From Pseudomaricurvus alkylphenolicus (GTDB taxonomy: Bacteria; Pseudomonadota; Gammaproteobacteria; Pseudomonadales; Cellvibrionaceae): a stretch of 64,000 bases of DNA. The translations under genes and the position numbers were made by a program. This document shows positions 28,653-37,087 of the stretch, one piece after another. Within the stretch, counting starts at the first letter, position 1, and the number at the start of each line of letters is the position of its first letter. The stretch covers positions 549,476 through 613,475 of the forward strand of contig NZ_JAAQPI010000004.1 in assembly GCF_011683955.1 (NCBI RefSeq), written 5' to 3'. A model generated the notes under the pieces. That model ran no database searches, was not told where the DNA came from, and saw nothing but the letters and a program-made list of their open reading frames with translations.

Positions 28653-29552
28653 TTAGAGTGCTGCCATTACATATTCCCCCACGACCTCGCTTTTCTTGCG
28701 GGCAGTGTGGCTGGGGGGGATTTCGTAAATACTCTTCGGTGTGATTCCCTTCAAGTCCCTTTCTGGAAACGCAGTTGATTGAGGCAGATATATATCCTCA
28801 GGGAACATGGCGTTGCCCAGTTCTTCATGAAGCATGTTCAAAGTGCCTTTATGGATCTTGGTGTTCGAGCGCACTTTGTTGGGGCACAGTCCGACCAGCT
28901 TCAGTTGATCTTCGTCTGTTCGGGAGAAGTTCTCGGAATGGAGAACCTGGAGCATGGCGTTGATCCCCTGGATACTCTTTTCCTCGGGCTCAAACGGGAT
29001 AATGGCGTGGGTCGCGGCACGTACTGCAGCCCGGAAGATTGGGTTTCGGCTGGGTCCGGTGTCCAGAATGATCAGGTCGTAAGTCTCAGCCACTTCCGGC
29101 ATATGCAGGAATTCGCCCAAACGATTGATAATCTCTGACGCGATTTTGCCGCTGGCGTTGTCAAATTCGGTGTTTACCCGCTCTAGCAGAGCCGGGTGGC
29201 CGACCATCACATCGACGCTGAATTTAAAGCCGTTATCTTCATTGATGTAAGTAGAGTGAGGGAGTACGGCTTTGCCGAAAAAGATGTCTGCGATGCTGGA
29301 GCGTTCTTCGAGATCGGGGTCGCCATCAAATTCGGGATGTGCCGGAGGAAGCTGACCACCAGTTGCCTGTGGTGCGGTCTCCATGCCAACCCAGTAGTCC
29401 GATGAGTTGCACTGCATATCCAAATCGACAACCAGAACGTGGCGTTTTGAATAGAGTGCTGCGTATTCTGCGATGATGCTGGCGACGGTGGTTTTTCCGA
29501 CACCACCCTTTTGATTGAGCACAGCGAGAACGGTGCTGTTGTAATCAAACAT
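28653..29552 (-). CDS. parA: ParA-family partition ATPase
   Basis: A 299-residue ParA/Soj-type ATPase. The deviant Walker A motif KGGVGKTT lies at residues 15-22, with LVVDLDMQCNSSDYW as the A'-type motif and LIILDTGPSRN as Walker B. There is no N-terminal HTH, so it is a type Ib-like (or chromosomal-type) ParA. It drives plasmid segregation with the ParB gene downstream. GGAGATCTCC, a 10-bp palindrome (29554-29563), overlaps its ribosome site and may serve control of translation or transcription. Confidence 0.92.
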   Translation of the reverse strand: MFDYNSTVLAVLNQKGGVGKTTVASIIAEYAALYSKRHVLVVDLDMQCNSSDYWVGMETAPQATGGQLPPAHPEFDGDPDLEERSSIADIFFGKAVLPHSTYINEDNGFKFSVDVMVGHPALLERVNTEFDNASGKIASEIINRLGEFLHMPEVAETYDLIILDTGPSRNPIFRAAVRAATHAIIPFEPEEKSIQGINAMLQVLHSENFSRTDEDQLKLVGLCPNKVRSNTKIHKGTLNMLHEELGNAMFPEDIYLPQSTAFPERDLKGITPKSIYEIPPSHTARKKSEVVGEYVMAAL

Positions 29553-30391
29553 CGGAGATCTCCCTGAAAAATATACAGCAGATAATATACGTGCGTAATA
29601 TGCCGGGTCAACCGATATATGTGTTAATTCAGAGAGTGTTTCAGAGGGTGATTATAAGCTGAGTTCTTTTCTGAGTATGTTGAGATGATGTGATTTCGAG
29701 AAGTTGGACAGTACTCGAAATGCAGTTTCACCCTAAAGTGCGATTTCGCAGAGTGGGTGCCGGGCGGTGCAGAATCTGGAAGAGTAAAACTCCAAAATGA
29801 ACACTATGGAATTCTTTGTATTCCTGTGCCTGGGTTTTTATTTATGGATAGAAATGACGGTGAGCGGTGTCGACTGATTACCGCTACGATTACTGGATTA
29901 GGAAGCGGGAATCTGATCGTTATAGTCCGCTGCGGTTGTTTACGCTGGTTAAAGTGCTCTTTGTGTACCCCGTGAATATTTGTAGATACCGTTTATAGGC
30001 AGATGCCTGGCGGGTCTAACCTGGGCTTTCCGCATGAAGTCAGTTTTGGGGTCACAAGGGAAGTGTGGTTTATAAGGTAGCCTCCTGTATTTCTCAAATT
30101 CGATAGCAGGGGCTATATATAGGTGTTTTTGCCTGTTCGGTTTGTGGCGCATCGCTCGCTTCCACTCTGGTCTTCTTGGCGGCGGCCCTCAGTGTCTGAA
30201 TTTAAAGGCGTGTTGTTGTCCGCTAGAGACCTGTCCGGTTGTTTCGATGTAAACGGATTACAGCAGATTGCTCGCCTGACATGACCCCAAATGACGGGAG
30301 TAGGCAAGAAGCACACGACTGCATTAGTTGCTCTCGTAGGGTAAATAGCAATTTGCAGGTCTTGTCATTTGATGAGGTTGCTGCCGGTAGT

Positions 30392-30406
30392 GTCTCCTCG
30401 GGAGAC
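30392..30406. promoter_or_regulatory. Candidate parS site
   Basis: GTCTCCTCGGGAGAC, with arms GTCTCC/GGAGAC; TGTCTCC ... GGAGACA when extended by one base each side. Confidence 0.6.
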
Positions 30407-30437
30407 ACCAGGGATCAACAACCGGAAAGTAATGCCT

Positions 30438-30452
30438 GTCTCCTTAGGAGAC
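30438..30452. promoter_or_regulatory. Candidate parS site
   Basis: GTCTCCTTAGGAGAC, extending to the perfect 19-bp palindrome CTGTCTCCTTAGGAGACAG at 30436-30454. It is 46 bp from the previous copy. Confidence 0.65.
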
Positions 30453-31054
30453 AGGGCGCTGATTCAAGTTGCACTGAGCGGTAGAAATCGAGAGGGATGA
30501 AAAACGCCATGCAAAGATGAGACAAAGCCGAATAATGTTATTGGGGTGACTCAATGGGTTTGTCTCATATGGAGGATATTAAAACAATATCCCTTCAGCT
30601 TTCTTTGTGCCGTGCGCTTCCATCGGACTTGGGCATGTTGCCCGGCTTTTTCTTCGCAGAGAGGACGAAAGGGACTGGTGATTATGTGCCACAACGAACA
30701 CCCAGCCACCCTTTAGACCGAGCTAGGCCGACTGTTTCGCTCTGAACTTCGCAGTTTTGAACCGGTAATATGGAGAAGTATCCGACAGAACTCAGTGGTC
30801 AGGCCCGAAGGGGCACCTCACCGGGCAGGGCGTAGCACAAGAGTTGTTGGAATAGCCCTCCACTAGCCTACAAACAAGGCACCCGTTAAAGGCCGCTCAC
30901 GGCCTCAAAACTCTGTAAACCTGATCGCATTCTGATGGGGAATCCGACAGCTGAAAGCATAGGTCTTTTTGTGCAACTTAAAGTAAATTGTTAATAGCTG
31001 TAGTGTGTGCCATGAAAACTACCAATCTATCGCAAGCTTTTCTTCTTGTTAAAA

Positions 31055-31070
31055 TGTTTAACGTGAAACA
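31055..31070. promoter_or_regulatory. parS: Near-canonical chromosomal-type parS
   Basis: TGTTTAACGTGAAACA matches the canonical TGTTNCACGTGAAACA at all but one base. Flanking AAAA and TTTT make it part of a larger near-palindrome. It lies 1.2 kb from the Spo0J-like ParB gene at 32315-33187. Confidence 0.6.
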
Positions 31071-31132
31071 TTTTTGCCATCAGGGTGTGAAAGAAATGAA
31101 ATCTCACGCGTACCTGACATAAGTCATCAGGT

Positions 31133-31147
31133 GTCTCCTTAGGAGAC
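31133..31147. promoter_or_regulatory. Candidate parS site
   Basis: GTCTCCTTAGGAGAC, identical to the copy at 30438-30452. It lies about 140 bp upstream of the HTH protein gene and could also act as its operator. Confidence 0.62.
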
Positions 31148-31285
31148 TCTTAAATTATGCTGTGGTTTTTTATTCCAACGGGAACCAAGAGCAATGGAAA
31201 ACCCACTGAGGGAGTGTATCTCTTCAAGGCTTTGTCAAAATTGGCTAAGATGGCCTGCGTTTACCAATCTCCCGAAAGGACTCCC

Positions 31286-31882
31286 GTGACAGACTCTCAA
31301 TCGTCCCTGGATAGATATCAGTCCGATTTCAGACGTGAAGAATCGAAAATCGAACCCATTGTGGGAGTGCCAGGATTCAGTCAGCGTTTCCACGATTTTC
31401 TGGATTGCGTACAAGGTATGGGTATTCCCGGCCGACAGCAACGCGGTCGACTGGCGTTCCTGAGTAAACTCACTGGTAAGGCCAGTCCTTCTGTACGAGT
31501 CTGGCTGTTAAAAGATAGGCCTCCTCAGGAAGAAACCTTGGTCGCGCTTGTCAGGTTTTTTCTGCAGCACATCCCTGTAGAACTGGAGGAGAAAAAAGTT
31601 TTGGCCTGGCTCCGTTTTGGTGATGAAGCCACCGGGCCACTGCTGGAAAATGCCCCCCTGCGAGATCAGGACTATCGCGATTCTCTAAAGCCCCTGGCGA
31701 TGAATTTACTGATGGAAAGTAGCAAAAGCTTGGGTGCTCCGGCAAAAAGTTTTGATTTGAGCGCGACGTTAAACGACTGCATCGACATGCTTATTGCTTT
31801 TGAGGTGACTACTGAAGAAGAGGTTCAGACCCCGATGAAGGATCAGATAAAAGCATTTATCAAGAAACATAAACACAGCTGA
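31286..31882 (+). CDS. Helix-turn-helix protein of unknown function
   Basis: About 198 residues from GTG 31286, chosen because AAAGGA lies just upstream at 31275-31280; the frame is open to 31157 but earlier starts lack a ribosome site. Residues about 30-90 (FSQRFHDFLDCVQGMGIP, RQQRGRLAFLSKLTG, SPSVRVWLLKDRPPQEETLVALVRFFL) have the order of a Cro/phage-repressor-like HTH domain. The C-terminal part is helical and charged with a Lys-rich tail. It sits between candidate parS sites and the orphan ParB gene, so a plasmid maintenance role is possible. No family name can be given. Confidence 0.65.
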   Translation: MTDSQSSLDRYQSDFRREESKIEPIVGVPGFSQRFHDFLDCVQGMGIPGRQQRGRLAFLSKLTGKASPSVRVWLLKDRPPQEETLVALVRFFLQHIPVELEEKKVLAWLRFGDEATGPLLENAPLRDQDYRDSLKPLAMNLLMESSKSLGAPAKSFDLSATLNDCIDMLIAFEVTTEEEVQTPMKDQIKAFIKKHKHS

Positions 31883-32202
31883 CTGACGCTGTTTAATGGC
31901 TTTCCTGTCTTTAAGTAAGCTTTTCACAAAAGCGCTCCAAAAACACTACGATGAATCATCGTTATCCATTCCCAAAGCGTGACCAAAGTATTTCTGATCT
32001 GATCTCCAACGCGGTTTCTGGTTATTTGAAAACAAGGCTGAACCCGAAAGCTTTAGATAATAAAGATGAGGGGAATCTAATGATTTCCAGGTGCAAAACC
32101 AGAAACGTTGCCGAATTGTTTTACTGCCGCTTGCCTAACTTAAAAAATTGGCATAGGATTGCGGTATTCAACGTCGCCAGGACGGCGAGAGGAGAATGGA
32201 AA
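31883..32202 (+). ncRNA. Possible small RNA ahead of a terminator
   Basis: No convincing gene lies here, yet a good rightward terminator follows at 32203. In the last 80 bases, CGCC-AGGAC-GGCG (near 32176-32188) is a hairpin with AGGA in the loop, and other GGA motifs lie near 32156, 32190 and 32197, like CsrA/RsmA-binding sites. The 5' end is not defined. An open frame over this stretch runs into the antisense of the ParB gene and looks spurious. Confidence 0.3.
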
Positions 32203-32225
32203 AGGGGCTGCAAAGCCCCTTTTTT
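32203..32225 (+). terminator. Rho-independent terminator
   Basis: AGGGGCT-GCAA-AGCCCCT followed by a T-run. It ends either the HTH gene's transcript or a separate short RNA. Confidence 0.85.
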
Positions 32226-32314
32226 CTTTTTAGAGTTTCCTTTTTCCTTGTGGTGCTTCTTCGCATTCTCACAAGCTGATTACTTCTTTTCTATCAAATC
32301 CGCGATTGTTTCAA

Positions 32315-33187
32315 TCAAAGCTTTTCCAGTTGCAGGGTGTCGCGAATTCGATCCAAAGCAGCTTCAAAATCAACGGCATTGTAAAAGTTAATTCGAAACT
32401 CACCTTTGCCGGTTCGTTTGTCCAATCGAATGCGGAATGGGTGGCCCAACTGCTGGCTGACTTCATCTTCCAGCGCTTTAATATCAAAGTCTTCGTTACT
32501 TGGAGGAAGATCCTCTTTGGGTGAATTCAATTCTCGAATATAAGTTTCGAGTTTGCGCACGGACCACTCATTGCGACGTGCTTTATTGGCAACCGCGACC
32601 TGATCGCGAGGGTCGAGACCTAACAGAGTTCTGCCGTGTCCCTCACTTAAAGTACCCCGCTTAAGCATGTCGCGGACGCCCAGGGAGAGAGACAACAGCC
32701 GCAAAGAGTTTGAAATCGCGACGCGGGACTTGCCCACCGATTCGGCAATCTCTTTGTGGGTAAGATCAAACTCCTGGCTCATTCGTTGGTAGCCCTGAGC
32801 TTGTTCGATTGGGTTGAGATCTTCACGCTGTAGGTTTTCGGATACGGTGATACTGGCAGCCTGACGATCCGAAAAATCGCCCACCAAACACAACAGCTTG
32901 TCGAGACCGGCAATCTGGGCAGCACGCCAACGGCGTTCACCGGCGATGATTTCGAATTTATCCTTGCCGCGAGGGCGCACATTTAATGGCGAAATATTTC
33001 CGCCACAGCTGATCAGGCTTTGGGCCAATTCCTGTAGCGCTTTTTCATCAAAGTGCTCACGGTTCTGATAAATACCCGGTGAGAGCTTATCGACATCGAT
33101 GGCCTGCAAAGTCACTTCGACATTGGCAAACAATTCGGTCTGTAAGAGAGGCTGCGCTTTGAGAATATCGCGCGTTTCAACGCTCAT
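32315..33187 (-). CDS. Second ParB (Spo0J-like), orphan
   Basis: A 290-residue protein close to chromosomal ParB/Spo0J in layout. It shows LSPGIYQNREHFDEKALQEL, the CTP-binding GERRWRAAQIAGL box (about residues 100-112), ENLQREDLNPIEQAQGYQRM, then the HTH LTHKEIAESVGKSRVAISNSLRLLSL and a C-terminal dimerisation segment (KRTGKGEFRINFYNAVDFEAALDRI). No parA gene is next to it. A near-canonical parS is 1.2 kb away at 31055-31070. It could serve this replicon with a host ParA, or act as a nucleoid-occlusion or regulatory ParB. Confidence 0.9.
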   Translation of the reverse strand: MSVETRDILKAQPLLQTELFANVEVTLQAIDVDKLSPGIYQNREHFDEKALQELAQSLISCGGNISPLNVRPRGKDKFEIIAGERRWRAAQIAGLDKLLCLVGDFSDRQAASITVSENLQREDLNPIEQAQGYQRMSQEFDLTHKEIAESVGKSRVAISNSLRLLSLSLGVRDMLKRGTLSEGHGRTLLGLDPRDQVAVANKARRNEWSVRKLETYIRELNSPKEDLPPSNEDFDIKALEDEVSQQLGHPFRIRLDKRTGKGEFRINFYNAVDFEAALDRIRDTLQLEKL

Positions 33188-33302
33188 GGTTTTTGATTAT
33201 CCATTGTAGTGTCAGGGGGGAGAATTCGTCTGCGGGCAATCCTCAAGTATACCGGAGGGGGCAGATGCTGGCACTGGGCATTCAATAGACCGCCGACGGC
33301 GC

Positions 33303-34403
33303 TCAAAGCGCCGCCAGTGCTTGGCGAGTCATTCGCTGGCTGAATTCGTTGTTCTTGTGGTGATTTGGAGACCAGCCTTCGATAAAGCGCTGAAAGTCCG
33401 CCCAGGCAAACACCGTCAGTTCGCGCCATTGGGCAACAAGCTCGTCGGCGTCCAATTTCGGATTACAGCTGATCAGTCCTTTATGCAGATGGCGGAAGTA
33501 ATAATCCAACAATTCGCTCTGATGTTGTTGGCAGTCATGTTCACTGAGGCAGCTGCCCAGGAAATACACCACATCTTTCATGCCACAGCCACCACCGACG
33601 TATTGAAAGTCCACGGCGGCGACTTGATCCATAGCCTTACCAAAGCAGAAATTGGCCACCTTGGCATCTCCGTGAACCAGTGTCAGGTAGTCGGATTGAG
33701 ACAATCGCTGGTCAATGGCTCGAGCGGCGTCCTTGAGTGGGCCGGGGGCCATGGCACTCCATTCGTCTGGTCGGGTATCCAAATGCCAGTAGGTACCCAC
33801 GGGCCACAAGCCATCGGGCCAATCGATGCTTTGATGATCAGCGGCGCTGCGGTGGGCAAAACGGGCGTGAAACTTGGCCAGCCAAGACAGGCAACCGAGT
33901 GTTTGATTTGAGTGCAGCCGGGTATGCCGCCCGGCGAACCCGGCGGCATCCAGGTCACTGAGGAGTAAAACGGTGGTGCCAGCCTGTTGCGTGTAGCCAA
34001 GCAGTTGGGCAACCATTGCCGGGCACTGATGAGCCCATGACTGATACCAGTTCGCCTCGACCTGATAGGAGCGCAACTTGCGCCGGTGTGACAAATCCGT
34101 GTTCCAGCCGCGAGGGTGGTCGCGTTCATCGGGTGGGCGGATAGCTTTGGCAATGACGGTTTTTGGAGCCCCGGAGGACGGGGAATCATATTCCAAGTGG
34201 TACCGAACAATATTCCCATAGCCGCTCCATAACTGCTGGAGTTCAGCAGCCGGTTCGGCTCGCTGAGCGCCCAGGGTTCGGCAGATCCAATCGGCAAGGC
34301 TAGACAAAACGGCAGTACTCCCTGGGGGACAATCCAGTCCAGTGCCTGAATGCCCGGGTAAAAGATCGGGGTTCCGAAAACCCCACCAGGGCCGAAACTT
34401 CAT
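33303..34403 (-). CDS. Aminoglycoside/ecdysteroid-kinase-like phosphotransferase
   Basis: Up to 366 residues. The kinase-like C-lobe is seen in YLTLVHGDAKVANFCFG (catalytic loop, H-G-D and N) and VAAVDFQYVGGG (metal-binding D-F), as in EcKinase/APH proteins. An N-lobe Lys lies in TVIAKAIRPPDE. It probably phosphorylates a small hydroxylated compound. The frame overlaps the upstream AraC gene by 104 bp, which is unusual, so the true start may be further in (a TTG at 34307 with GGGAG upstream is one option). It is on the same strand and likely in an operon with that regulator. Confidence 0.8.
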   Translation of the reverse strand: MKFRPWWGFRNPDLLPGHSGTGLDCPPGSTAVLSSLADWICRTLGAQRAEPAAELQQLWSGYGNIVRYHLEYDSPSSGAPKTVIAKAIRPPDERDHPRGWNTDLSHRRKLRSYQVEANWYQSWAHQCPAMVAQLLGYTQQAGTTVLLLSDLDAAGFAGRHTRLHSNQTLGCLSWLAKFHARFAHRSAADHQSIDWPDGLWPVGTYWHLDTRPDEWSAMAPGPLKDAARAIDQRLSQSDYLTLVHGDAKVANFCFGKAMDQVAAVDFQYVGGGCGMKDVVYFLGSCLSEHDCQQHQSELLDYYFRHLHKGLISCNPKLDADELVAQWRELTVFAWADFQRFIEGWSPNHHKNNEFSQRMTRQALAAL

Positions 34404-35301
34404 TAACCGGGAGCTTGTCTCTGACCAGTTTGGTCAAGGCGAGGTCTCGACGGATATTGTCCTTGATACGTTGATAGCTGGTACCTTCCTGCTGCAGACG
34501 TCGGTGGAGTGTCTGTGGGGAGATATTCAGCCGCCCCGCGAGGTCTGCGATACCAGGAAATTCCAGAGGTAAGGCTTGAGAGCCGGTAATCAAGTGGGTG
34601 ATGTGGTGGCGTAAGCTCTTGTCATCACCCGGTATGGTCAATAGATCAAAGGGGGAATGAATCAGAAATTGGTCCACATCACTCTTGCTGCGTACCAATG
34701 GCAGCTGCAGGAATTCCGCCGGAAACACCAGTTGGTTGCGTTCTTGTCCAAAGTGTCGCAAACCCGGAAACAGATAGTTGAGTTCAGTGGCATGGCCGGG
34801 TTCGTTGTAAGAAAGACGGGTATAGAGTAGCGGAATACGAACCCCTGTTATCCAGCTGGCAAGGCGGTGCCAGATCACCATCCAGAACTCCAGGTAAAAG
34901 TGGTCAGGATCCAGTTCCGGTTGAGAGAAGCGTATAGTGATGCTCGCTTCGTCACCTTCGGCTCGTAAATCGGTGCGTATGTCTTCAGTAAACAGATTAT
35001 AGAATCGGGTACCCATGCGCAGGGCTTCCCGCAGATTAGAGCACTGGCGGATGGCATGGGTCATAAAGCTGAATGCACCGGATTTACAGGGTGTGGCGGT
35101 AAACCCCATAAATTCGTCTTCCAGGGTATCCCAAATCAGCTGAATCAACTGGGTCATCTGGTGCTCACCCACTCGCGCATGAGGGATATCCAGCAGCTTG
35201 GGGTTGATACCTACACGTCGATATAAGGAGTCACTGTCAAAGCCTTTCGCCACCAGGCCTCGGGTGGCGGCTGCAGCGTGATGACGAGAGATAGTAGCCA
35301 T
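34300..35301 (-). CDS. AraC-family regulator (OruR/Arabinose_bd type)
   Basis: A 333-residue protein. The N-terminal two thirds match the Arabinose_bd-type sensor domain of OruR/ArgR-like AraC proteins (GLVAKGFDSDSLYRRVGI, PCKSGAFSFMTHAIRQCSNLREALRMG, HFYLEFWMVIWHRLASW, LNYLFPGLRHFGQERNQLVFP). The C-terminal double HTH ends with LALTKLVRDKLPVNEVSALVGFSEPRSFTRAFRHWTGLSPREYC. It probably controls the overlapping kinase-like gene downstream. The inducer is unknown. Confidence 0.9.
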   Translation of the reverse strand: MATISRHHAAAATRGLVAKGFDSDSLYRRVGINPKLLDIPHARVGEHQMTQLIQLIWDTLEDEFMGFTATPCKSGAFSFMTHAIRQCSNLREALRMGTRFYNLFTEDIRTDLRAEGDEASITIRFSQPELDPDHFYLEFWMVIWHRLASWITGVRIPLLYTRLSYNEPGHATELNYLFPGLRHFGQERNQLVFPAEFLQLPLVRSKSDVDQFLIHSPFDLLTIPGDDKSLRHHITHLITGSQALPLEFPGIADLAGRLNISPQTLHRRLQQEGTSYQRIKDNIRRDLALTKLVRDKLPVNEVSALVGFSEPRSFTRAFRHWTGLSPREYCRFV

Positions 35302-35402
35302 GATTTAGTGGGCAGAATTCAGCTGATCGAATGGATTCGATTGTAGACTGCCTGCGTATGGCTGGCAAAATTTGTGAGTTTTGAGGCGGTTAGGGTGTGG
35401 TT

Positions 35403-35442
35403 GCTATAGCTATTAATTGATTTGTCAACTAATAGCTATAGC
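35403..35442. repeat. Perfect 13-bp inverted repeat
   Basis: GCTATAGCTATTA (35403-35415) and its exact complement TAATAGCTATAGC (35430-35442) with a 14-bp spacer. It lies between the AraC gene start and the RhlE gene end. No T-run follows, so an operator or cruciform is more likely than a terminator. Confidence 0.7.
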
Positions 35443-35478
35443 GAGACAGCTCATAAAAGGACTGAAGGTCTAACGGTT

Positions 35479-36879
35479 TCAGCCATTGGCAGCAGGACGC
35501 CGCCGGGGACGACGGCGACGCGGTGGGCGGCTGTCCTTGATGTCTGAGACGCCGGTAGTTGCTGAGCCGCGAGTTTTTTGACCTGTTGGTTTGCTCCGAC
35601 GGCGTTGGTTCTGCGTCTTTTCACCAGTACCACTGGCGTTGCCAGCAGCACCCCGTTTATTTGAATGTTGAGAATTCTGTGAGTCTTTGGGTTTCTTTGG
35701 CTTTTTAGGCTTACGGGGTGGTAGTAGCCGTGACTCGGGTAACGGCTCGCCTGGCTCAAAGCCCACCAGCGTTTCACGTGGTAACAGCTTTTGAATCAAG
35801 CGCTCGATGTCGTTGAGCAGTTTGAATTCCTCAGCACAGACCAGCGATACGGCTTTGCCGGAGGCTCCGGCACGCCCCGTGCGGCCGATCCGATGCACAT
35901 AATCCTCCGATACATTGGGAAGATCGAAATTCACCACCTGAGGCAATTGGTCAATATCCAAGCCTCGCGCGGCGATGTCAGTAGCCACCAACACGCGGAT
36001 ATCCCCACTCTTGAATTCGGCCAGCGCGCGGGTACGAGCGCCCTGGCTTTTATTGCCGTGAATGGCCGCCGCCGTAATACCGCGACCATCGAGCTGTTTG
36101 GTGAGTCGGTTGGCGCCGTGTTTGGTCTTGGTAAACACCAACACTTGCTGCCACTGATTGTCATGAATCAGCTGTGTCAGCAGCTTTGATTTCTGGCTTT
36201 TATCGACCGGATAAACCATTTGTTCCACCGTTTTGGCGGTGGAATTACGCGGGGTTACTGAAATCTCCACAGGATCAGTGACAAGGCCTTTCGCAAGATC
36301 GCGAATCTCCTCGGAAAAGGTAGCTGAGAACAACAAGTTTTGGCGTTTTTGGGGTAACAGCGCAAGAATCTTGCGAATATCCCGAATAAAGCCCATATCC
36401 AGCATGCGATCGGCTTCATCCAACACCAGAATTTCCAGCTGATCAAATGCCACAGCGTTCTGTTGGTGCAAGTCCAGCAGGCGGCCTGGTGTGGCCACCA
36501 GAACATCACTGCCCCGGCGCAGCTTCATCATCTGTGGATTGATTTTGACTCCACCAAACACCACATTGGCCTTCACTGGCAGGCGGCTTCCGTAGGTCTC
36601 GACGCTGTCGTGTACCTGTGCGGCCAGCTCTCGGGTCGGCGTCAACACCAGGGCTCTGACGCGATTAGAGCCGGCGGGCTTGCCTGCGCTCAATCGCTGC
36701 AGCAGTGGCAGTGTAAAACCGGCGGTTTTGCCGGTACCGGTCTGGGCGGCAGCCATGACATCGCGACCTTCAAGAACCGCAGGAATCGCCTGGGCCTGAA
36801 TGGGGGATGGTGTGGTATAACCCTGGGCGGCGACGGCCTCCAGGATGTGGGCGGACAGGCCCAGGGAATCAAAACTCAT
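35479..36879 (-). CDS. rhlE: DEAD-box ATP-dependent RNA helicase, RhlE type
   Basis: A 466-residue helicase. It begins [21 protein letters not shown] with the Q motif [11 protein letters not shown], then AQTGTGKT (motif I), [17 protein letters not shown] (motif II), SATF (motif III), [11 protein letters not shown] and [10 protein letters not shown] (motif VI). The C-terminal 90 residues are Lys/Arg-rich and disordered, ending [13 protein letters not shown], as in RhlE proteins. It remodels RNA duplexes, for example in ribosome assembly and cold adaptation. It is a single gene, with a rightward TonB receptor gene upstream. Confidence 0.95.
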   Translation of the reverse strand: MSFDSLGLSAHILEAVAAQGYTTPSPIQAQAIPAVLEGRDVMAAAQTGTGKTAGFTLPLLQRLSAGKPAGSNRVRALVLTPTRELAAQVHDSVETYGSRLPVKANVVFGGVKINPQMMKLRRGSDVLVATPGRLLDLHQQNAVAFDQLEILVLDEADRMLDMGFIRDIRKILALLPQKRQNLLFSATFSEEIRDLAKGLVTDPVEISVTPRNSTAKTVEQMVYPVDKSQKSKLLTQLIHDNQWQQVLVFTKTKHGANRLTKQLDGRGITAAAIHGNKSQGARTRALAEFKSGDIRVLVATDIAARGLDIDQLPQVVNFDLPNVSEDYVHRIGRTGRAGASGKAVSLVCAEEFKLLNDIERLIQKLLPRETLVGFEPGEPLPESRLLPPRKPKKPKKPKDSQNSQHSNKRGAAGNASGTGEKTQNQRRRSKPTGQKTRGSATTGVSDIKDSRPPRRRRPRRRPAANG

Positions 36880-37087
36880 ACATCAATCTCAGTAAAACCC
36901 ACCTCACGGGAGGGGCGTGAAGCTTACAGGAGTTACAGGTTAACTACTACGCTTTGTAAGGGATTGTTTCATTATGTTTTGTTAATTTGGTTGATTGGCC
37001 GGCTTGAACTAGGATAAAACAGCGGCTGGCCAAAATAGCGCGATATGCCACTAAGAAAGAAAGCAGTAAGGAACCTCTAATCTCCCC

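Larger units (their letters stand above)
29553..31285. other. Long non-coding stretch in the plasmid backbone
   Basis: 1.7 kb without a convincing gene; the short frames here lack ribosome sites and recognisable protein. It holds three GTCTCCT-type palindromes and one near-canonical parS. A relatively GC-rich island at about 30790-30910 contains AGGCCG-CTCA-CGGCCT (30890-30905), so a structured RNA is possible but I recognise none. The layout fits a centromere-like region. Confidence 0.5.

Noticed and set aside
32140..32160. Possible sigma-54 promoter (TTGGCATAGGATTGC)
   Set aside because: The GG-to-GC spacing is one base short of the -24/-12 rule, and no enhancer-binding gene is near.
31951..32391. 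Rightward open frame between the HTH gene and the orphan ParB gene
   Set aside because: It reads through a rho-independent terminator and into the antisense of parB; no ribosome site or domain.
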